NCBI GenBank assembly: GCA_947629635.1
Contig: CANREO010000046.1
Coordinates: 1 to 7,282, forward strand
Length of the DNA: 7,282 nt
Origin: an uncultured Clostridia bacterium
GTDB taxonomy: Bacteria; Bacillota; Clostridia; Christensenellales; CAG-917
Reading direction: 5' to 3'
How positions within the stretch are numbered: position 1 is the first letter of the stretch; every line of letters starts with the position of its first letter. Shown one piece after another: positions 5,354 through 7,282 of the stretch. Position numbers and translations under genes: made by a program. The notes beneath the pieces are model-generated. The model saw only the letters and a program-made list of their open reading frames with translations, did no database searches and was not told the DNA's origin.

Positions 5354-5971
5354 ATGTCTATAATCGATGAAGTGCTCAGAAAAAACGATGTACAAGAGGC
5401 AAGGAGAGTGGATTTTCCCTCTTATGAGGCATACAAGGCTGACCTCTGCGGAATGAGGCAACAATCTAATTTTGCGACATACGATCAGACGTATGCCCAG
5501 CGCTCCGCATATGCGCAACCCGAACAAAATTACTATATCCCTCAAGCTCCCGTAAACGATATTTATTACGTGCGTCAACAGGCTCCCGTCGGGCAGTATA
5601 TGCAAGATGCTGCGACCATGCCGCAACAGAGTTACGGTTACGCTCCCGTCTATCAGCCCGTACAAAGGAACGAGATGCAACAGTCCTTTTCTCCGGCGAT
5701 CAACAGCGAAACGGCTAAGGAGGCGGAGCTTGTCAAAAATGCCGAGCATACGCGTCGTCGCGGCAGGTTGAGCCTCAAGGGCAAACTGATATTGGGCGCA
5801 TACGTGATGTGCGTTGTAGCCGTAGCGGCGTTGATAATAGCATATGCCGGCAAGATAAACAGCGGCAAAGCGGTTGTTCCGTCATCTTCGGCAAAGAGTA
5901 CGCAAGCCGTACAAGAGAGTCATAATGACGCCGACTTGCAAATAAACTCAGAATATGAGGTCAAATTCTGA
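5354..5971 (+). CDS. Single-pass membrane protein in the ftsL position, Q/Y/P-rich cytoplasmic domain
   Basis: Protein of 205 aa encoded between rsmH and the class B PBP gene, the slot normally held by ftsL, whose product links FtsB/DivIC and the septal PBP. One membrane helix (about 145-165) follows a basic stretch (RRRGR at 134-138, K142, K144), predicting the N-terminus inside. The cytoplasmic part is about 144 aa: a short charged start (1-35), then a low-complexity region (36-110) rich in Gln, Tyr, Pro and Ala with near repeats YYIPQAPV (60-67), YYVRQQAPV (71-79) and YAPVYQPV (96-103). The outside tail is only about 40 aa, Ser/Lys-rich, with no heptad coiled coil as in normal FtsL (about 100-120 aa). 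AAGGAG (5341-5346) lies 7 nt before the ATG. It may be a highly diverged FtsL or a different divisome protein; I infer the role from position only. Confidence 0.8.
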   Translation: MSIIDEVLRKNDVQEARRVDFPSYEAYKADLCGMRQQSNFATYDQTYAQRSAYAQPEQNYYIPQAPVNDIYYVRQQAPVGQYMQDAATMPQQSYGYAPVYQPVQRNEMQQSFSPAINSETAKEAELVKNAEHTRRRGRLSLKGKLILGAYVMCVVAVAALIIAYAGKINSGKAVVPSSSAKSTQAVQESHNDADLQINSEYEVKF

Positions 5972-7282
5972 TAGACAAAATAGCAAAAATATTCTGTATA
6001 ACCCAACAAAAAGGCTACCGGCAGTTTTACTGCTGGTCGTCTTTTTATTTTGCGCCGTTTTTATCAAAATGATCTTCGTAATAGCAGTTGACGGCGCGTC
6101 TTTGCAAACCAAAGCGCTCTCGCAATGGGTGCGCGATCTGCCAACGGACGCGCCGAGAGGCAGTATACTTGACAGAAACGGCAAAGTGCTTGCCTCTACC
6201 GCCACAAGATATACGCTGTACGTCCGTCCAAGCGATGCTTCCGATAAGCAGGCGATAGCCAAAATGTTTGCGGAAATTTTGGGATATGACTATGCAGATA
6301 CGCTTGAAAAAATTTCGAAGCGGACATCGGAGGTGAGGGTTGCGTCCGGCGTCACCAAGGAACAACTTAGCGCCATTTACGATAGCGGCCTTGACGGCAT
6401 ATATTATGCCGAGGACAATTTCAGATATTATCCGTACGGAGATTTTATGACGCAAGTGCTGGGTTTTTGCAGCAGCGACGGCTATGGACAGACGGGACTG
6501 GAGGCCTATTATGACAAATATCTGACGGGAGTCGACGGAAGATTTGTTACGCAATCGGATCTGATCGGCAGAGCGATTGACGGGCAAAGCACTTATTATT
6601 TGCCGTCGATAGCCGGACTGGATTTAGTCACTACGCTTGACAGCGGCATTCAACAGATAGTCGACGGTGCGATCGCCAATGCCGTTTCGAAATTTAATCC
6701 TAAAGCAGCTGCCTGCATTGTCATGGACTATACTACGGGAGATATAGTGGCTCTGTCCGAATATCCGTCTTTTGATTTAAACGACGTGCCTCGAGACGAT
6801 CTCGAAACGCTTTTCGGAAGGTCCAAAAGCAATATAGTATCTTCCGTATACGAGCCGGGCTCTACCTTTAAGATATTGACTGCGGCAAGCGCATTGGATA
6901 CCGGTGCGGTGCGCACGTCGGACAGATTCTATTGCGTGGGGTCTAAAGTCGTTGACGGTAAAAAAATACGCTGTTGGAAGAGCAAAGGCCATGGCTCGAT
7001 AGACTTCGGCGAAGGCGTTGAGGGCAGTTGCAACTGCGTGTTTATGGACTGCGCTCTGAGAATGGGCACAAATACCTTTTATGACTATCTCTCCGCATTC
7101 GGGCTGACGCGCAAGACGGGAGTCGATATGACCGGAGAAACTTGCGGAATTTTTATTTCAAGGGACGCCGTCAAAACCGTTGACCTTGCGCGAATAGGTT
7201 TCGGACAAGCTGTGGCAGTGACTCCTATAGGGCTGATTGGCGCGACTTCCGCCGTAGTCAACGGCGGCACAAAAGTGTCGCC
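5955..7282 (+). CDS. Class B penicillin-binding protein, FtsI/SpoVD type (3' truncated by window end)
   Basis: Peptidoglycan D,D-transpeptidase anchored in the membrane; 442 codons are visible. A short cytoplasmic N-terminus is followed by one membrane helix (about 21-45). The pedestal/dimerisation domain begins with the class B signature APRGSILDRNG (66-76). The transpeptidase domain begins near 222 with LDLVTTLD. The active-site S303-T-F-K306 lies within YEPGSTFK, and the second motif S358-C-N360 has the normal spacing. The catalytic KTG box lies beyond the window; the KTG at 387-389 is the separate conserved R-K-T-G-V-D segment. It belongs to the dcw cluster and is probably septal; it could be the sporulation paralogue SpoVD, which usually has a C-terminal PASTA domain, not visible here. 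The ATG overlaps the upstream gene by 17 nt and has no Shine-Dalgarno, implying translational coupling. An in-frame TAA at 5943 bars an earlier start. Confidence 0.95.
   Translation, partial: MRSNSDRQNSKNILYNPTKRLPAVLLLVVFLFCAVFIKMIFVIAVDGASLQTKALSQWVRDLPTDAPRGSILDRNGKVLASTATRYTLYVRPSDASDKQAIAKMFAEILGYDYADTLEKISKRTSEVRVASGVTKEQLSAIYDSGLDGIYYAEDNFRYYPYGDFMTQVLGFCSSDGYGQTGLEAYYDKYLTGVDGRFVTQSDLIGRAIDGQSTYYLPSIAGLDLVTTLDSGIQQIVDGAIANAVSKFNPKAAACIVMDYTTGDIVALSEYPSFDLNDVPRDDLETLFGRSKSNIVSSVYEPGSTFKILTAASALDTGAVRTSDRFYCVGSKVVDGKKIRCWKSKGHGSIDFGEGVEGSCNCVFMDCALRMGTNTFYDYLSAFGLTRKTGVDMTGETCGIFISRDAVKTVDLARIGFGQAVAVTPIGLIGATSAVVNGGTKVS

Noticed and set aside
6045..6587. Minus-strand open frame (180 codons) opposite the PBP gene
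   Set aside because: It overlaps the PBP pedestal domain, has no recognisable motifs, and is explained by the codon composition of the true gene.
7113..7121. KTG at PBP residues 387-389 as the catalytic third motif
   Set aside because: Its context (R-K-T-G-V-D-M-T-G-E) is the conserved structural segment shortly after the SxN motif. The catalytic KTG lies further downstream, outside the window.

Overview
The window looks like chromosomal DNA from a low-to-medium GC, Gram-positive-type bacterium, most likely an uncultured member of the Clostridia. This rests on the gene content (clpP-clpX-engB next to an mraZ-led cell-division cluster), strong AAGGAGG-type Shine-Dalgarno sequences on several genes, sigma-A promoters close to consensus, and a Cys-rich unknown protein of a clostridial type. 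The species cannot be named from the sequence alone.

Layout. Bases 1-24 are the last codons of clpP. clpX (70-1317) follows, then an intrinsic terminator, then the ribosome-assembly GTPase engB (1359-1949). An AT-rich gap of about 210 bp holds two hairpins and a promoter that leads straight into a DR1119-type metallophosphoesterase gene (2158-2868), which appears to be leaderless. A bidirectional terminator (2912-2936) separates it from a convergent, Cys-rich gene of unknown function on the minus strand (2950-3579). That gene has a perfect Shine-Dalgarno and a sigma-K-like promoter candidate. The divergent region 3580-3884 also holds a textbook extended -10 promoter (TTGACA-17-TATAAT) with MraZ-box-like repeats. 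This promoter drives the start of the division and cell wall (dcw) cluster: mraZ (3885-4331), rsmH (4350-5285), an unusual single-pass membrane protein in the ftsL position (5354-5971), and a class B penicillin-binding protein of the FtsI/SpoVD type (5955 to the window end, truncated).

How the genes work together. ClpX unfolds substrates and feeds them to ClpP; its ClpP-docking loop is intact. EngB serves 50S assembly. MraZ probably represses its own operon through the boxes next to its promoter. RsmH methylates 16S rRNA, and the last two dcw products are membrane proteins of septal (or spore) peptidoglycan synthesis. The phosphoesterase and the Cys-rich gene sit between the two conserved blocks and have no obvious functional tie to either.

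Most of the window is ordinary core genome. The items most worth a second look are the atypical protein in the ftsL slot, the predicted leaderless phosphoesterase gene, the sigma-K-like promoter on the Cys-rich gene, the terminator pressed against the engB start codon, and the mraZ/rsmH pair that shares one reading frame with a single UGA between them. I found no CRISPR array, insertion sequence, tRNA, rRNA or defence system.
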